Source: Amphiduros pacificus (lineage: Eukaryota > Annelida > Polychaeta > Phyllodocida > Hesionidae). From it: a DNA stretch of 64,000 nucleotides. The stretch lies in the NCBI GenBank assembly GCA_949316495.1, contig OX439000.1, positions 70,996,570 to 71,060,569 on the forward strand. The letters are read 5' to 3'. Position 1 is the stretch's first letter; each line of letters starts with the position of its first letter. A program made the translations under genes and the position numbers. The notes beneath the pieces are model-generated. The model searched no databases, had not been told where the DNA came from, and worked only from the letters and a program-made list of their open reading frames with translations. This document shows, one piece after another, positions 63,094 through 64,000 of this stretch.

Positions 63094-63122
63094 CATTATT
63101 ATTATTATTATTATTATTATTA
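63094..63122 (+). repeat. (ATT)n tail of the LINE
   Basis: About ten ATT units directly after GCGCTATATAAATC, 22 bp beyond the stop codon. The LINE at 53686 ends the same way, so the microsatellite is part of the retrotransposon 3' end. Confidence 0.9.
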
Positions 63123-64000
63123 CATGTGAAGATATATAATGTCCTCGGGTTTACTCACATTTTATTCTAATTTGGTTTTAACCATTTTAACAATACAACA
63201 TATATGTTCTTATACAATAGAGTGTGCCGAATAAGAATATTTTTTGTCGTTGAATGTTCAAGTCCTTGATGATATTGATCGGAATGTCTATTTTACACAA
63301 TTACCAGCATAGTTTGGTGGATGCAATTAACTGGTACCGCAAAATGTATGGCTAAAACTGTCTCTGTGGGTTCCATTTATTTAAGCTTTATTTAAGTCCA
63401 CCATATAGTATCAAAATATTTTACACACCTCATCTTTGATTGAATTAGCTACAGTGGTGCTAAAACTGTTTTTAAGTTCTGTATCTACAATGTATATATC
63501 CAGTCAATATTAAAATAAATTTTTGATTTAATTTTACAGTTACTGAATAAGTTATTATGTTCATGTGCTTTGAAGCAATTATTAATACATTTGTATTTTC
63601 TATTGATTTTTTATTTCCATTCATATTTGTTTATGGATTAAACATGATTTTATCAATTCCGTTGTTAAAAATAACAAAATCCAAAATGATATGCTCATCC
63701 CAGAATATATATAATAATGGTATGTAGCACAGTCATATCAAGGCGTTAGGACAAATATCTAAATTCATTTAATGTCCAAAATACGCTCTGACCTTAAACC
63801 TATTTTCAAAGATAAGATATGCTCCTATGGAATTGCTAGAAGCAGAGGCTGGTCAACTAACCTAATATGTAGTGGAGTACTGTGGGTGGAAGGGCCCTGT
63901 GTCATCACTTATTCACTTCACATGTAGCATTAATTCAATAAAGTGGATGTTTACCAACACTAACCAGTAATCAATGGAACACGAGTCTGGGGGAGAGGAA
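63123..64000. other. no recognisable feature
   Basis: AT-rich flank of the LINE with no open frame, repeat or RNA gene that I can support. Confidence 0.45.

Larger units (their letters stand above)
58796..63122 (+). mobile_element. LINE, CR1/L2-like, apparently intact coding part
   Basis: It comprises a short first frame with a zinc-finger-like motif, a 1,293-codon frame with endonuclease and reverse transcriptase, a very short 3' UTR with GCGCTATATAAAT, and (ATT)n to 63122. The hairpin array at 57601-58722 is probably its leader, which would make the element about 5.5 kb. I found no target-site duplication, so the 5' end is uncertain. The open frame and complete catalytic motifs suggest recent insertion. 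The clade within the CR1/L2-like group is not resolved by eye. Confidence 0.9.

Overview
The window looks like non-coding, repeat-dominated DNA of an animal, most likely a marine invertebrate and possibly a mollusc. It is AT-rich, has no operon-like gene packing and no bacterial features. It carries tRNA-derived SINEs with (CAAA)n tails, LINEs whose 3' ends read GCGCTATA followed by (ATT)n, MITEs and long tandem arrays. The mollusc reading comes from general familiarity with such SINE tails and was not tested by a search. I found no convincing host gene; one possible first exon near 14.07 kb is weak.

Layout. 0-5.7 kb: two SINEs, a decaying dimeric tandem repeat, a 25-bp minisatellite and a 1.2-kb inverted-repeat element. 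8-14 kb: old direct duplications, a minus-strand LINE tail interrupted by a SINE with a perfect 13-bp target duplication, and two copies of a second SINE-like family. 20.5-21.1 and 29.2-30.4 kb: two inverted copies of an unnamed repeat; the second was split by a 527-bp MITE, and the first shows the empty site. 22.3-24.6, 26.3-27.9, 36.5-38.1 and 41.7-53.1 kb: four more arrays with 34-, 26-, 29- and 67-bp units. The 67-bp array holds about 170 units and contains an exact-period 3,082-bp (46-unit) tandem duplication. The five arrays total about 17.5 kb, a little over a quarter of the window.

57.6-63.1 kb: the most interesting part. A LINE of the broad CR1/L2-like group has a 1,293-codon open frame with intact endonuclease and reverse-transcriptase motifs. 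It is preceded by a 111-codon frame with a CCHH zinc-finger-like motif, joined across a 10-A run. Immediately upstream lies a 1.1-kb leader of about 26 small hairpins. Their loops are nearly constant (CCATAT, CCACAT or CCATAC closed by T-A), while their stems differ in sequence and keep pairing through matched changes, including G-T pairs. That is the pattern expected of repeated structured RNA sites read by a protein. I know of no described LINE leader like it, and it is my candidate for an undescribed system.
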